This document shows, piece after piece, positions 34,426 through 43,723 of a DNA stretch of 64,000 nucleotides (its first letter is position 1; every line of letters begins with the position of its first letter). Made by a program: the position numbers and the translations under genes. The notes under the pieces were generated by a model. That model worked only from the letters and a program-made list of their open reading frames with translations. It did not search any database and was not told the DNA's origin. This DNA is from Massilia putida (lineage in GTDB: Bacteria; Pseudomonadota; Gammaproteobacteria; Burkholderiales; Burkholderiaceae_D), in NCBI RefSeq assembly GCF_001941825.1, contig NZ_CP019038.1:2542001-2606000 (forward strand), given 5' to 3'.

Positions 34426-35724
34426 ATGACCGACAAACTGATCGAACTGCAGGCCGTCAAAAAGGCCTTCCGCAGCGCCGACGGTGCTCCGCGCACCGTG
34501 CTCGAAGGCGTCGATTTCACGCTGGCGGACGGCGAGATCGTCGCGCTGCTCGGCAAATCCGGCTCCGGTAAATCCACGCTGCTGCGCATCGTCGCGGGCC
34601 TCGTGCCGGCCGACGCGGGCAAGGTCGAATACCGCGGGCGGCCGATCCGCGGGCCGCTGTCCGGCGTCGCGATGGTGTTCCAGTCCTTCGCCCTGTTTCC
34701 CTGGCTGACGGTGCAGCAGAACGTGGAGCTGGGCCTGGAAGCGCAAGGCATCGCGCCCGCCGTACGGCGCGAGCGCGCGGACGCGATGCTCGACCTGATC
34801 GGCCTCTCCGGCTTCGGCAGCGCGCTGCCGCGCGAACTCTCGGGCGGCATGCGCCAGCGCGTGGGCATCGCGCGCGCGCTCGTCACGCATCCGGACGTGC
34901 TGCTGATGGACGAAGCCTTCTCCGCGCTCGACGTGCTCACGGGCGAGACGCTGCGCGGCGACATCCTCGACCTGTGGGACGGCAAGCGGATTCCCACGCG
35001 CGGCATCCTGATCGTCTCGCACAACATCGAGGAAGCCGTCATGATGGCGGACCGCATCATCATCCTGTCGAGCGATCCGGGCCGCGTGCGCCACGAGATC
35101 CGCATCGACCTGCCGCGCCCGCGCAATGCCGACACGCCGGAAGTGCGCGCCCTCGTCGACGAGGTCTACGGCCTGATGACGATGCGCCCCGTCGCCGCCC
35201 CCGCGACGGCGCGCACGGCCACCATCGACTACCGCCTGCCGGACACGGACGTGGGCCGCATGGAGAGCGTGCTGGACCTGCTGGCCGGGGCCCCGTACGA
35301 CGGCCGCGCCGACCTGCCGCAGCTGTCGGAAGACACCGAGCTGCCGGACGAGGAACTGTTCCCGACCTACGAGGCATTGGGCCTGCTGGGCCTCGCGCAC
35401 GTCGAGCGCGGCGACATCGCCCTCACGGGCCTGGGCTTGCACTATGCCCAGGCCGACCAGGCGCTGCGCCAGGCGCTGTTCGGCCAGCAGCTGCTGAAAA
35501 ACGTCCCGCTCGCGGCACGCATCCGCCGCCAGCTCGAAGACGAACCGGGCGGCGCGCTGCCGGAAGATCCGTTCATCGACCTGCTGGAAGACACGCTCGA
35601 GGCGGACCAGGCGAAGCGCATGCTGGAAGTGGCGATCGAATGGGGCCGTTACGGCGAATTGTACGAGTACGACTATCACACAGGCCGGCTGAAACTGCCG
35701 GGTACGGGCAACATCAAGGAGTGA
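34426..35724 (+). CDS. ABC transporter ATPase, NitT/TauT type with C-terminal AAA-associated domain
   Basis: The 432-residue protein has an ABC domain in the first 245 residues: Walker A LLGKSGSGKSTLL, Q-loop near VFQSFALFPWL, signature LSGGMRQRVGIARAL and Walker B DVLLMDEAFSALD. The last 160 residues form the extra domain seen in a subset of NitT/TauT-like ATPases (ESVLDLLAG … DTELPDEELFPTYEALGLLGLAHVERG), thought to be regulatory. AAGGAGA precedes the ATG. Its stop is five bases before the DUF4337 start. Confidence 0.92.
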   Translation: MTDKLIELQAVKKAFRSADGAPRTVLEGVDFTLADGEIVALLGKSGSGKSTLLRIVAGLVPADAGKVEYRGRPIRGPLSGVAMVFQSFALFPWLTVQQNVELGLEAQGIAPAVRRERADAMLDLIGLSGFGSALPRELSGGMRQRVGIARALVTHPDVLLMDEAFSALDVLTGETLRGDILDLWDGKRIPTRGILIVSHNIEEAVMMADRIIILSSDPGRVRHEIRIDLPRPRNADTPEVRALVDEVYGLMTMRPVAAPATARTATIDYRLPDTDVGRMESVLDLLAGAPYDGRADLPQLSEDTELPDEELFPTYEALGLLGLAHVERGDIALTGLGLHYAQADQALRQALFGQQLLKNVPLAARIRRQLEDEPGGALPEDPFIDLLEDTLEADQAKRMLEVAIEWGRYGELYEYDYHTGRLKLPGTGNIKE

Positions 35725-35729
35725 CACGG

Positions 35730-36296
35730 ATGGAAGGCATCGAGATCACCGGCGACTCGAAGCTCGATCGCAAGGTCGCGCTGACCGTGGCGCTGCTGGC
35801 GTCCTTCATGGGCGTCTGCAAGATCAAGGACGACAACATCGTGCAGGCCATGCAGCAGGCACAGGCCGACAAGATCGACCACTGGGCCTTCTACCAGGCC
35901 CGCAACCTGCGCCAGGAACAGGCGCACACGACCTTGCTGCAGCTGCGCCTCGCCGCGTCCGGCCGCCCTTCGAGCGAGCAGGCGGGCTACACCGCCGCGA
36001 TCGCGGAACTGGAGCAGCTGGAGCGCGACCAGGCGCAGAAGAAGAACGACGTGCAGGCGCAGGCCAAGCAGGACCAGGTGACGTACGACGCGCTGAACTA
36101 CCGCGACGACCAGTTCGACCTGTCCGACGCGGCGCTGGCGCTCGCGCTGTCGCTGCTGGCCGTCACGACGCTGACGCGCCAGCGCTGGCTGTACCTCGCG
36201 GCGCTGGTGCCGACGGCGGTCGGTGTGTTTTACGGCGTGGCCGGGTTGTGCGGGTTGCCGTTTCACCCGGCGTGGTTGACGGGATTGCTGTCCTGA
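35730..36296 (+). CDS. DUF4337-family membrane protein
   Basis: This 188-residue protein has one membrane segment near residues 15-30 (VALTVALLASFMGV), a long charged helical stretch rich in Gln/Lys/Glu (coiled coil, about 35-125) and two C-terminal membrane helices (about 130-185). This matches DUF4337 proteins of unknown function. It follows the ATPase by five bases and ends the porin-ABC operon, so it may assist or regulate the transporter. It converges on rph. Confidence 0.75.
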   Translation: MEGIEITGDSKLDRKVALTVALLASFMGVCKIKDDNIVQAMQQAQADKIDHWAFYQARNLRQEQAHTTLLQLRLAASGRPSSEQAGYTAAIAELEQLERDQAQKKNDVQAQAKQDQVTYDALNYRDDQFDLSDAALALALSLLAVTTLTRQRWLYLAALVPTAVGVFYGVAGLCGLPFHPAWLTGLLS

Positions 36297-36300
36297 GTTT

Positions 36301-37035
36301 TTAGGCCGCCAGTCCCAACGCCCGCTTCTGTAAGGTGACCAGCTCCCGAATCCCCTGCTCCGCCAGATCGAGCAACCGGTTCATGCCCGCCCGGTCGAAC
36401 GCCGCCCCCTCGGCCGTGCCCTGCACCTCGACGAAGTGCCCGGCATCCGTCATGACCACGTTCATGTCCGTATCGCAGCCGGAATCCTCGATGTAATCCA
36501 GGTCCAGCACGGGCACGCCGCCCACGACGCCCACCGAGATCGCGGCCACGAAGTGCTTCACGGGCACGGCCGGAACCAGCCCCGCTGCCACGAGGCGCGA
36601 GAACGCGTCGTAGGCCGCCACCATCGCGCCCGTGATCGACGCCGTACGCGTGCCGCCGTCGGCCTGGATCACGTCGCAGTCCAGGTGCAAGGTGCGCTCG
36701 CCGAACGCTTCCAGGTCGAATGCGGCGCGCAGCGAGCGGCCGATCAGGCGCTGGATTTCCTGCGTGCGACCGGATTGCTTGCCCCGCGCCGCCTCGCGGT
36801 CCATGCGCGTGTGCGTGGAGCGCGGCAGCATGCCGTATTCCGCCGTCAGCCAGCCCTGCCCTTTCCCCTTCAAGAAGCCCGGCACTTTTTCCTCGATGCT
36901 GGCGGTGCAGATCACCTTCGTGTCGCCGCACTCGATCAGCACGGAACCTTCGGCGTGCTTGGTGTACTGGCGGGTGATGCGGATGGCGCGCAGCTGGTCG
37001 ACGGCACGGCCGCTGGGGCGGAGGGTTTGGGTCAT
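36301..37035 (-). CDS. rph: RNase PH
   Basis: The 244-residue protein has the full length and signatures of RNase [22 protein letters not shown] at the start, [16 protein letters not shown], and [18 protein letters not shown]. It removes 3' nucleotides from tRNA precursors by phosphorolysis. It is the last of a three-gene minus-strand run after the kinase and the PP2C phosphatase, 25 bases from the latter. The phosphatase-rph neighbourhood near yicC is common in Burkholderiales. Confidence 0.96.
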   Translation of the reverse strand: MTQTLRPSGRAVDQLRAIRITRQYTKHAEGSVLIECGDTKVICTASIEEKVPGFLKGKGQGWLTAEYGMLPRSTHTRMDREAARGKQSGRTQEIQRLIGRSLRAAFDLEAFGERTLHLDCDVIQADGGTRTASITGAMVAAYDAFSRLVAAGLVPAVPVKHFVAAISVGVVGGVPVLDLDYIEDSGCDTDMNVVMTDAGHFVEVQGTAEGAAFDRAGMNRLLDLAEQGIRELVTLQKRALGLAA

Positions 37036-37060
37036 GGATATCCTTCGTGTGAGTGGTGGG

Positions 37061-37987
37061 TTATTTCAGTATCTGCGACGACTTCTCGATCGCGTCGCGG
37101 ATCTCGGCGATCGCCTTCTCGATGTCGTCCTCGTCGAACGGGTCGTCCGGGCCGGGCGCGGCCGGGGAATCGATGCGGCTCGCGACTTCGCCCTCGGGCA
37201 CGGTCTGCGTCGAGACGATGCTCGGGTCGGCGGCAATCGCCGGCGTGTTCGTGCCCTGCCACTGGATGGCAAGCGCGGTCGTGTTGTCGCCGCGGGTGCC
37301 GGCAATGGCGGTGGCCATCGCGATCATTTCCGGCACGGCCTGCACGATGCTGTGCGCGGACATGCGGTGCGCGATCTCGGGGTCGGGCAACACCGACCAC
37401 AGGCCGTCGGAGCACAGCAGCAGGATGTCACCTTGCTCCAGGCTGGCCTGGCGCGACAGCTCGACCTTCGGCGGCGTCGACGCGCCCAGGCAGTTGTACA
37501 GCTTGTTCCGGTCCGGGTGTGTGGCGCGCTCGCTCGCATCGGCCTGCCCCTTGGCGATCAGGTACTCGATGTGCGAATGGTCGCGCGTGCGCCCGAGCAC
37601 CTGGCCGCGGCGCAGCCAGTACAGGCGCGAATCGCCGCAATGGGCCCAGACGGCGCTGTTGTGCTGCACGAGGCAGGCGACGATCGTCGTGCGCGGGCTG
37701 TCCGGCATGGCGTGCTCGCGGGTGTAGCGCAGGATGTCGGCGTGGGCCTGCTGCAGGGCCTCCTCGAGGAAGCGTTCGGGCTTACGCACGTACGGCGTGG
37801 CCTGGGCCTTGAAGCGCGTGGCGATGCTTTGCAGGGCGATCGTGGCCGCGACCTCGCCGCGCAGGTGGCCGCCCATGCCGTCCGCCAGCACGAGCAGCAG
37901 CGCTTCGCGCGTGTACAGATAGCCCATGCGGTCCTGGTTGAGTTTGCGGCCGCCGATATGGCTTTGCTGGTAGACGGAGAATTGCAT
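37061..37987 (-). CDS. PP2C-family Ser/Thr protein phosphatase
   Basis: The 308-residue protein has the PP2C metal-binding motifs: LNQDRMG with Asp19, LADGMGG with Asp36-Gly37, a middle [13 protein letters not shown] block, and SDGLWS and GDNTTAL near the end. An acidic C-terminal tail of about 60 residues (including [13 protein letters not shown]) is not part of the catalytic core. It should reverse phosphorylation by the kinase encoded nine bases upstream. Confidence 0.94.
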   Translation of the reverse strand: MQFSVYQQSHIGGRKLNQDRMGYLYTREALLLVLADGMGGHLRGEVAATIALQSIATRFKAQATPYVRKPERFLEEALQQAHADILRYTREHAMPDSPRTTIVACLVQHNSAVWAHCGDSRLYWLRRGQVLGRTRDHSHIEYLIAKGQADASERATHPDRNKLYNCLGASTPPKVELSRQASLEQGDILLLCSDGLWSVLPDPEIAHRMSAHSIVQAVPEMIAMATAIAGTRGDNTTALAIQWQGTNTPAIAADPSIVSTQTVPEGEVASRIDSPAAPGPDDPFDEDDIEKAIAEIRDAIEKSSQILK

Positions 37988-37996
37988 GATGGTTCC

Positions 37997-38983
37997 TCAG
38001 GCACGTCCACGGCCGAAGCCGATGCGTTCGACGAAACCGCGCCAGCCGGACGACGGGGCCGCTTCCTCGGGTTCGATGGGCAGCGCCGCCGGCGCGGCGG
38101 ACAGGCCGGCCTGCAGCACCTTCTGCACGGCGAATACGCTCTGCGGCCGCGCCAGCGGATCGAGGCTCAGGCAAGCCTTCACCATCGCCACCAGCCCCGG
38201 CGTGTAGGCGCCTTCCAGCCGCGCGATCTGGTCATCCATCGTGTCGGCCGCGCGGCGCTGGTCGGCCGGCTGCGGCGGCGCGCCCGCCATGCACGCGAAC
38301 ATGGCGGCGCCGATGCTGTAGATGTCCGTCCACGGTCCCAGCGCGTTCCCTTTCGCATACAGCTCGGGCGCCGCGAAGCCGGGCGTGTACATGGGCGCCA
38401 GGGTGGGCGAATCGGTATGGATGGTCTGGCGCGCGGCGCCGAAGTCGAGCAACAGGGGCGAGCCGTCGGTGCGCAGGTAGATGTTGGCCGGTTTCAGGTC
38501 GAGGTGCAGCAGCTTGTTCGCGTGGACTTCGCGCAGGCCCGCGCAGACGCCGTTGAAGACTTGCCGGATGAACGGTTCACCGGCGCGGCTTCCCTTGGCG
38601 ACCAGGCGCGCGGCGTATTCCTGCAGCGAGTGGCCGGATTCGTAGGCCATCACCATATAGACCGTGTCATTGGCGCGGAAAAAATTTAACACCCGCACCA
38701 CGTTGGGATGGACGATGCGCGCCAGCGCCCGCCCCTCCTCGAAAAAGCATTTCAGGCCGATGCGGAAGACGGGCAGGTTGGCCTTGGCGATGACGGGCGC
38801 CAGCTCGCCCGGGGGGCGCAACGTCAGGGCACTGGGCAGGTATTCCTTGATCGCGACGGCATTGCCATCGCCGTCATATGCAAGATAAACAATACTGAAC
38901 CCGCCGGACGCAATTTTCTTTACAATGCGATATCCGCCAATTTCCAGCCCATCGGGCAGGGGAGCATTATTCTGGGCAGCCAT
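37997..38983 (-). CDS. Hanks-type Ser/Thr protein kinase, cytosolic
   Basis: The 328-residue protein is a eukaryotic-like kinase: glycine loop IASGGFSIVY, catalytic Lys46 (AIKEYLP), catalytic loop H160-L-D162-L-K-P-A-N, and DFG at 180-182. HLD in place of HRD marks it as a non-RD kinase, so activation-loop phosphorylation may not be needed. It lacks the membrane helix and PASTA repeats of PknB. It pairs with the PP2C phosphatase gene nine bases downstream. Targets are unknown. Confidence 0.93.
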   Translation of the reverse strand: MAAQNNAPLPDGLEIGGYRIVKKIASGGFSIVYLAYDGDGNAVAIKEYLPSALTLRPPGELAPVIAKANLPVFRIGLKCFFEEGRALARIVHPNVVRVLNFFRANDTVYMVMAYESGHSLQEYAARLVAKGSRAGEPFIRQVFNGVCAGLREVHANKLLHLDLKPANIYLRTDGSPLLLDFGAARQTIHTDSPTLAPMYTPGFAAPELYAKGNALGPWTDIYSIGAAMFACMAGAPPQPADQRRAADTMDDQIARLEGAYTPGLVAMVKACLSLDPLARPQSVFAVQKVLQAGLSAAPAALPIEPEEAAPSSGWRGFVERIGFGRGRA

Positions 38984-39144
38984 TTGGGAAAGTATTCCTT
39001 GCTAAACACGGCGATTGTGTGGATAAATCACCGCTTTGTAAAGAATAAGGGAATCTCGCAAAACCACAGCGCGCGGCGCCGCCTGCACCGCGCTGCACGG
39101 ACGGCCTGGGCGGCTTTGCGACATTCCGGAAATCGGGGACTCCA

Positions 39145-40047
39145 TTGAGCATTTCTAGCATGACAGGTTATGCCGTCGCCACAAGCGAAGGCGCTGCCGG
39201 CACGCTGACGATCGAGATCAAGAGCGTCAATTCGCGCTTCCTCGACCTGCAGTTCCGCATCAACGACGATTTGCGCGCGCTGGAACCGGACCTGCGCTCA
39301 GCCATCATGGCCGCGATCACACGCGGCAAGGTCGAGGTCCGGCTGTCGTTCGGCCGCAAGGTCGCGACGGGCTCGCAAGCCCTCAACCACACGCTGCTGG
39401 CCGACCTCGCCCGGCTGCAGTCGGAGGTCACGCGCCACTTCGTGTCCGCGCCCCTGATGACGGTGGCCGAGCTGCTGCGCTGGCCGGGCGTGATCGAGGA
39501 AGCGCAGGTGGGCCAGGAATCGCTCCAGGCCGACGTTGCCGCCCTCGCCGCGAAAACGATTGCCGCCTTCGTCGACAGCCGCAAGCGCGAAGGCGCGGCG
39601 CTGGAAGCGATGCTGATCTCGCGCATCGAGGCGATGGAAGCCATCGTCAAGCGCATCACGCCGCTGATCCCGCAGGTCATTAACCAGTTCCAGCAAAAGG
39701 CCGTCGAGCGCATGCAGGACGCCCTCGGTCTCGCCGGCCACGGCAACCCGCAAGTCCTCACGCGCCAGGAAGTATTCGAACGGATCCGCCAGGAAGTCAC
39801 GCTGTACGGCATCCGCATCGACGTCTCGGAAGAATTGTCGCGCCTGACCGCGCACCTGACCGAGACCCGCCACATCCTCAAAAAGGGTGGCCAGGTCGGC
39901 AAGCGCCTTGACTTCATGATGCAGGAACTGAACCGCGAAGCGAATACGCTGGGCGCCAAGGCCTCCGTCAAGGAATTGGCCGATGCGTCGATGGAGCTCA
40001 AGCTGCTTATTGAGCAGATGCGAGAACAAGTACAAAATCTCGAATAA
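39145..40047 (+). CDS. yicC: YicC-family endoribonuclease
   Basis: The 300-residue protein has YicC features: SMTGYAVAT at the start, then [24 protein letters not shown], a [17 protein letters not shown] block and the C-terminal [15 protein letters not shown]. YicC proteins are RNases with roles in stationary phase and small-RNA decay. I start at TTG 39145, which puts the conserved SMTGYA at residues 5-10 as in other members and has GGGGA upstream; ATG 39160 would cut into the conserved start. It is divergent from the kinase operon. Confidence 0.9.
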   Translation: MSISSMTGYAVATSEGAAGTLTIEIKSVNSRFLDLQFRINDDLRALEPDLRSAIMAAITRGKVEVRLSFGRKVATGSQALNHTLLADLARLQSEVTRHFVSAPLMTVAELLRWPGVIEEAQVGQESLQADVAALAAKTIAAFVDSRKREGAALEAMLISRIEAMEAIVKRITPLIPQVINQFQQKAVERMQDALGLAGHGNPQVLTRQEVFERIRQEVTLYGIRIDVSEELSRLTAHLTETRHILKKGGQVGKRLDFMMQELNREANTLGAKASVKELADASMELKLLIEQMREQVQNLE

Positions 40048-40078
40048 TCGCGGGCACGCCGCGGGCGTGCATGCGTCA

Positions 40079-40139
40079 CGCGTGGGCACGGGGTGCCCAC
40101 CCTACCGCGATTCGTAGGGTGGGCACCCGTGCCCACGCG
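40079..40139. repeat. Palindromic repeat, copy 1 (yicC-gmk gap)
   Basis: Two arms of about 26 bases (40079-40105 and 40114-40139), built on GTGGGCACGGGTGCCCACCC, pair with a single bulged base and an eight-base loop. Each arm is itself partly self-complementary (GGGCAC…GTGCCC). A near-identical copy lies in the gmk-rpoZ gap. It may be a dispersed extragenic palindrome that could also stop transcription or block RNA decay. Confidence 0.85.
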
Positions 40140-40190
40140 GATTTAGAATTACCGATACATCAAGAATCACACGTAATAAAGGAACCCACC

Positions 40191-40838
40191 ATGCTCACCT
40201 CCCCTTTCTCCGGCAGCCTGTTCGTCGTCGCCGCCCCGTCCGGCGCCGGCAAGTCGACCCTGGTCAATGCGCTGCTGGCTCAGGAACCGGGCATCAAGCT
40301 GTCGATCTCGACCACGACGCGCCCGCCGCGCCCGGGCGAACAGGACGGCCGCGAATACCACTTCACCACCGCCGAGGATTTCGTCGCCCGCGCCGACCGC
40401 GGGGAATTCCTGGAATGGGCCGAGGTGCATGGGAATTACTACGGCACGAGCCGCCTGACCGTGGAACAGGAAATGCGGACCGGCACCGACATCCTGCTGG
40501 AAATCGACTGGCAGGGCGCGCGCCAGGTCAAGAAGCAGTTTCCGGACGCGGCCGGCATCTTCATCCTGCCGCCGTCGATCGCGGCGCTGGAAGAGCGCCT
40601 GCACAAGCGCGGCACGGACGAGCCGCACATCATCACGCGACGCCTGCTGGCCGCGGGGGGCGAGATCGCTCACGCTCCCGAGTTCGAGTATGCTATCATC
40701 AACGAAGAGTTCAACGTCGCCCTGTCCGAGCTGCAGGCGATTGTCAAAGCGACACGTTCGCGCTTCGCCCAACAGGCTGCCCGCAACGCCTCGCTCTTTG
40801 CCCAGTTGGGAATCCACGTGCAACAGCCGCAAGCTTAG
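40191..40838 (+). CDS. gmk: Guanylate kinase
   Basis: The 215-residue protein has the P-loop APSGAGKST, the [23 protein letters not shown]-binding block and [13 protein letters not shown], all diagnostic for guanylate kinase. It converts GMP to GDP with ATP. The ATG at 40191 follows AAAGGAACCC and gives the usual [18 protein letters not shown] start. It lies between yicC and rpoZ, the conserved betaproteobacterial order, with palindromic repeats in both gaps. Confidence 0.96.
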   Translation: MLTSPFSGSLFVVAAPSGAGKSTLVNALLAQEPGIKLSISTTTRPPRPGEQDGREYHFTTAEDFVARADRGEFLEWAEVHGNYYGTSRLTVEQEMRTGTDILLEIDWQGARQVKKQFPDAAGIFILPPSIAALEERLHKRGTDEPHIITRRLLAAGGEIAHAPEFEYAIINEEFNVALSELQAIVKATRSRFAQQAARNASLFAQLGIHVQQPQA

Positions 40839-40844
40839 CCTTTT

Positions 40845-40908
40845 GGTGGGCACAGGTGCCCACCCTACGGCGGGTCATGCATTCGTAGGGTGGGCACCCG
40901 TGCCCACC
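40845..40908. repeat. Palindromic repeat, copy 2 (gmk-rpoZ gap)
   Basis: Arms of 24 bases (40845-40868 and 40885-40908) are reverse complements with one mismatch around a 16-base loop. The arm core is the same as that of the copy at 40079-40139. It starts six bases after the gmk stop, a position where it could shape the 3' end of the gmk transcript or uncouple it from rpoZ. Confidence 0.85.
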
Positions 40909-40961
40909 AGCCGTTTGGGTGACGGAATTATCACTGAATCAATTCATCTGTAGGAGTTACC

Positions 40962-41165
40962 ATGGCCCGCATCACCATCGAAGATTGCCTCAAAAACATC
41001 CCGAACCGCTTCCAGCTGACCCTGGCCGCCACGTACCGCGCCCGCCAGCTGCTGCAAGGCCACACCCCGAAAGTCGAAGCCAAGGACAAGCCGACCGTCG
41101 TCGCACTGCGCGAAATCGCCGCCGGCAAGGTTGGCCTGGAAATGCTGAAAAAAGTCCCGATGTAA
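40962..41165 (+). CDS. rpoZ: RNA polymerase omega subunit
   Basis: The 67-residue protein begins [19 protein letters not shown] and continues [11 protein letters not shown], as omega subunits do; the [11 protein letters not shown] segment completes the conserved core. Omega aids RNA polymerase assembly and forms part of the ppGpp site 1. AGGAG precedes the ATG. spoT follows, the usual partner. Confidence 0.95.
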   Translation: MARITIEDCLKNIPNRFQLTLAATYRARQLLQGHTPKVEAKDKPTVVALREIAAGKVGLEMLKKVPM

Positions 41166-41264
41166 TATCGACGGTGCCTGAACGTTGATGATCCGTCGGT
41201 GGTCCATGAATCAGCCCGTGATTCTGTTATGCTGTTTCCATACTGCGGCTGATTGTCTTTACGT

Positions 41265-43514
41265 ATGAGCTTATCCCCACCGGATTCCGTCCACTCGGGC
41301 ACCAACAACACCAAGGCGAGCCGGCCCGGCCGGCCCGCCAACAAACCGCAGGAAGCCGAACCGGCGCCCGCTCCCGGCGTCGCGTCGATCACGCACTTGG
41401 CCGGCAAACTGGCCGAATACCTCACCCCCGTCGAACTCAAGCGCGTCAAGGAAGCCTACCGCTTCTCGGACGAGATGCACCTCGGCCAGGTCCGCAAGTC
41501 GGGCGAGCCGTACATCTCGCACCCGATCGCCGTCGCCGAAATCTGCGCCGACTGGAAGCTGGACGCCCAGGCCATCATGGCCGCGCTGCTGCACGACGTG
41601 ATCGAGGACCAGGACGTCAAGAAGGAAGAACTGCTGGAGCGCTTCGGCCCGCAGGTGGCCGACCTCGTCGACGGCCTGTCGAAGCTGGAAAAAATCGAGT
41701 TCCAGAGCGTCGTCGAAGCGCAGGCGGAAAACTTCCGCAAGATGCTGCTGGCGATGGCCTCGGACGTGCGCGTCATCCTCATCAAACTTGCCGACCGCCT
41801 GCACAATATGCGCACGCTCGGCGTGATGGCACCGGCCAAGAAGCGCCGCATCGCGAGCGAGACGATGGAGGTCTACGTCCCGATCGCGCACCGCCTCGGC
41901 CTGAACGACATCTACCGCGAGCTGCAGGACCTGTCGTTCTCGCACCTGTATCCGCTGCGCTACCGCACGCTGTCGAAAGCGATCAAGTCGGCGCGCGGCA
42001 ACCGCCGCGAAGTGGTCAAGAAGATCCTCGACGCGGTCAAGAACCAGTTGGCCGCGGCCGGCCTGCCGGCCGAAGTCTACGGCCGCGAAAAGACGCTGTA
42101 CGGCATCTATAAAAAGATGCGCAGCAAGCACCTGTCGTTCTCGCAGGTGCTCGACGTGTACGGCTTCCGCGTCGTCGTCGACACGGTCCCGAACTGTTAC
42201 GTGGCGCTCGGCGCCCTGCATGCGCTGTACAAGCCCATGCCCGGCAAGTTCAAGGACTACATCGCGATCCGCAAGATCAACGGCTACCAGTCGCTGCACA
42301 CCACGCTGATCGGCCCGTACGGCACCCCGGTCGAATTCCAGATCCGCACGCAGGAAATGCACCGAACGGCGGAATCCGGCGTGGCCGCGCACTGGCTGTA
42401 CAAGACGGGCGACCAGAACATGACCGACCTGCAGCAGCGCACGCACGCGTGGCTGCAGTCGCTGCTCGACATCCAGCAGCAGACGGGCGATTCCGCCGAA
42501 TTCCTCGAGCACGTGAAGGTCGACCTGTTCCCCGACTCCGTCTACGTGTTCACGCCGAAGTCGAAGATCATCGCCCTGCCGCGCGGGGCCACGCCGCTCG
42601 ACTTCGCCTACAGCATCCACACGGGCATCGGCGACCACACGGTGGCCGTCAAGATCAACCACGAACCGGCATCGCTGCGCACCGAACTGCGCAACGGCGA
42701 CATCGTCGAGATCGAGACCGATCCCGATTCGCGCCCCAGCCCGACGTGGCTGAGTTTTGTACGCACCGGCAAGGCCCGCTCGGCGATCCGCCACCACCTG
42801 CGCACCATCAACCTGAACGAATCGGTCGAACTCGGCCAAGAACTGCTGAGCCAGGCACTGGGCCAGCTGGGCATCAAGGCCGAGCTGACGCCGTCGACCA
42901 TCGATCGCCTGCTGGCGGAATCGTCGGCCAAGTCGATGGACGAGGTCTATGCCGACATCGGCATCGGCAAGCGCATGCCCGCCCTCGTGGCGCGCCACAT
43001 CGTGAGCCTGCTGGGCGGCGACGTCACCACCGTCCCGGCCCAGCCGAGCAACGGCGGCGAGCTGGACCCGGTCACGATCTACGGCAGCGAAGGCGTCGCG
43101 GTCCAGCTGGCGCCGTGCTGCCTGCCGATCCCGGGCGACCACATCATCGGCCAGCTGCGCCGCGACCAGGGCCTCGTCGTGCACACGGCCGACTGCTCGC
43201 AGGCCAACCGCCTGCGTCTCAAGGAACCGGACCGCTGGATCCCGGCCCAGTGGGGTACCGAACTGAACCGCCGCTTCGACTGCCGCATCCGCCTGCTGAT
43301 CAACAACGAAAAGGGCATCCTGGCCCGCGTCGCCGCCGAGATCGGCGAGTCCGACGCCAACATCACGTATGTCGGCATGGACGAGGACGACGAACACATG
43401 ATGACCCAGCTGCGCTTCACGATCCAGGTCAAGGATCGCGTGCACCTGGCGCATCTGATCCGCAACCTGCGCCGCGTGGCCGGCGTCAATCGCGTGGAGC
43501 GCGAGCGGGCGTAA
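41265..43514 (+). CDS. spoT: Bifunctional (p)ppGpp synthetase/hydrolase
   Basis: The 749-residue protein has all RelA/SpoT domains: the HD hydrolase with His86 and His110-Asp111 (ALLHDVIEDQ), the synthetase with G-R-E-K-T-L-Y-G-I (the R-x-K form found in bifunctional enzymes) and YQSLHTT, TGS (VYVFTPKSKIIALPRGATPLDFAY), a helical region, and a C-terminal ACT domain. The intact HD site means it can degrade ppGpp. The ATG at 41265 gives MSLSPPDS; its ribosome site is weak, and an in-frame TTG at 41253 adds only four residues. Confidence 0.95.
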   Translation: MSLSPPDSVHSGTNNTKASRPGRPANKPQEAEPAPAPGVASITHLAGKLAEYLTPVELKRVKEAYRFSDEMHLGQVRKSGEPYISHPIAVAEICADWKLDAQAIMAALLHDVIEDQDVKKEELLERFGPQVADLVDGLSKLEKIEFQSVVEAQAENFRKMLLAMASDVRVILIKLADRLHNMRTLGVMAPAKKRRIASETMEVYVPIAHRLGLNDIYRELQDLSFSHLYPLRYRTLSKAIKSARGNRREVVKKILDAVKNQLAAAGLPAEVYGREKTLYGIYKKMRSKHLSFSQVLDVYGFRVVVDTVPNCYVALGALHALYKPMPGKFKDYIAIRKINGYQSLHTTLIGPYGTPVEFQIRTQEMHRTAESGVAAHWLYKTGDQNMTDLQQRTHAWLQSLLDIQQQTGDSAEFLEHVKVDLFPDSVYVFTPKSKIIALPRGATPLDFAYSIHTGIGDHTVAVKINHEPASLRTELRNGDIVEIETDPDSRPSPTWLSFVRTGKARSAIRHHLRTINLNESVELGQELLSQALGQLGIKAELTPSTIDRLLAESSAKSMDEVYADIGIGKRMPALVARHIVSLLGGDVTTVPAQPSNGGELDPVTIYGSEGVAVQLAPCCLPIPGDHIIGQLRRDQGLVVHTADCSQANRLRLKEPDRWIPAQWGTELNRRFDCRIRLLINNEKGILARVAAEIGESDANITYVGMDEDDEHMMTQLRFTIQVKDRVHLAHLIRNLRRVAGVNRVERERA

Positions 43515-43575
43515 GGTGGACGGCTGCACACATGGCAGCTGAACACCGCACTGCCGACGCCGTCCACGCGGTGGT

Positions 43576-43598
43576 CCGCGGCGATCCCGTCGCCGCGG
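43576..43598. terminator. GC-rich hairpin between convergent spoT and FGE-like gene
   Basis: CCGCGGCGA (43576-43584) and TCGCCGCGG (43590-43598) form a perfect nine-base stem with a five-base loop, about 60 bases past the spoT stop. There is no T-run on either side, so it is at best a weak or Rho-assisted terminator. The rest of the gap to 43723 shows no gene. Confidence 0.35.
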
Positions 43599-43723
43599 CC
43601 GTCAACGGCGCCGCCGCCTGACTCCGGCGCCGTTCGCGGATTCGACAGATCGGCCGGCACGTATCACTGCGTGGACGGCGCATCCGTTGTCGCCATTGCG
43701 CCGCTGGCGGTTGGACCGCCCAC

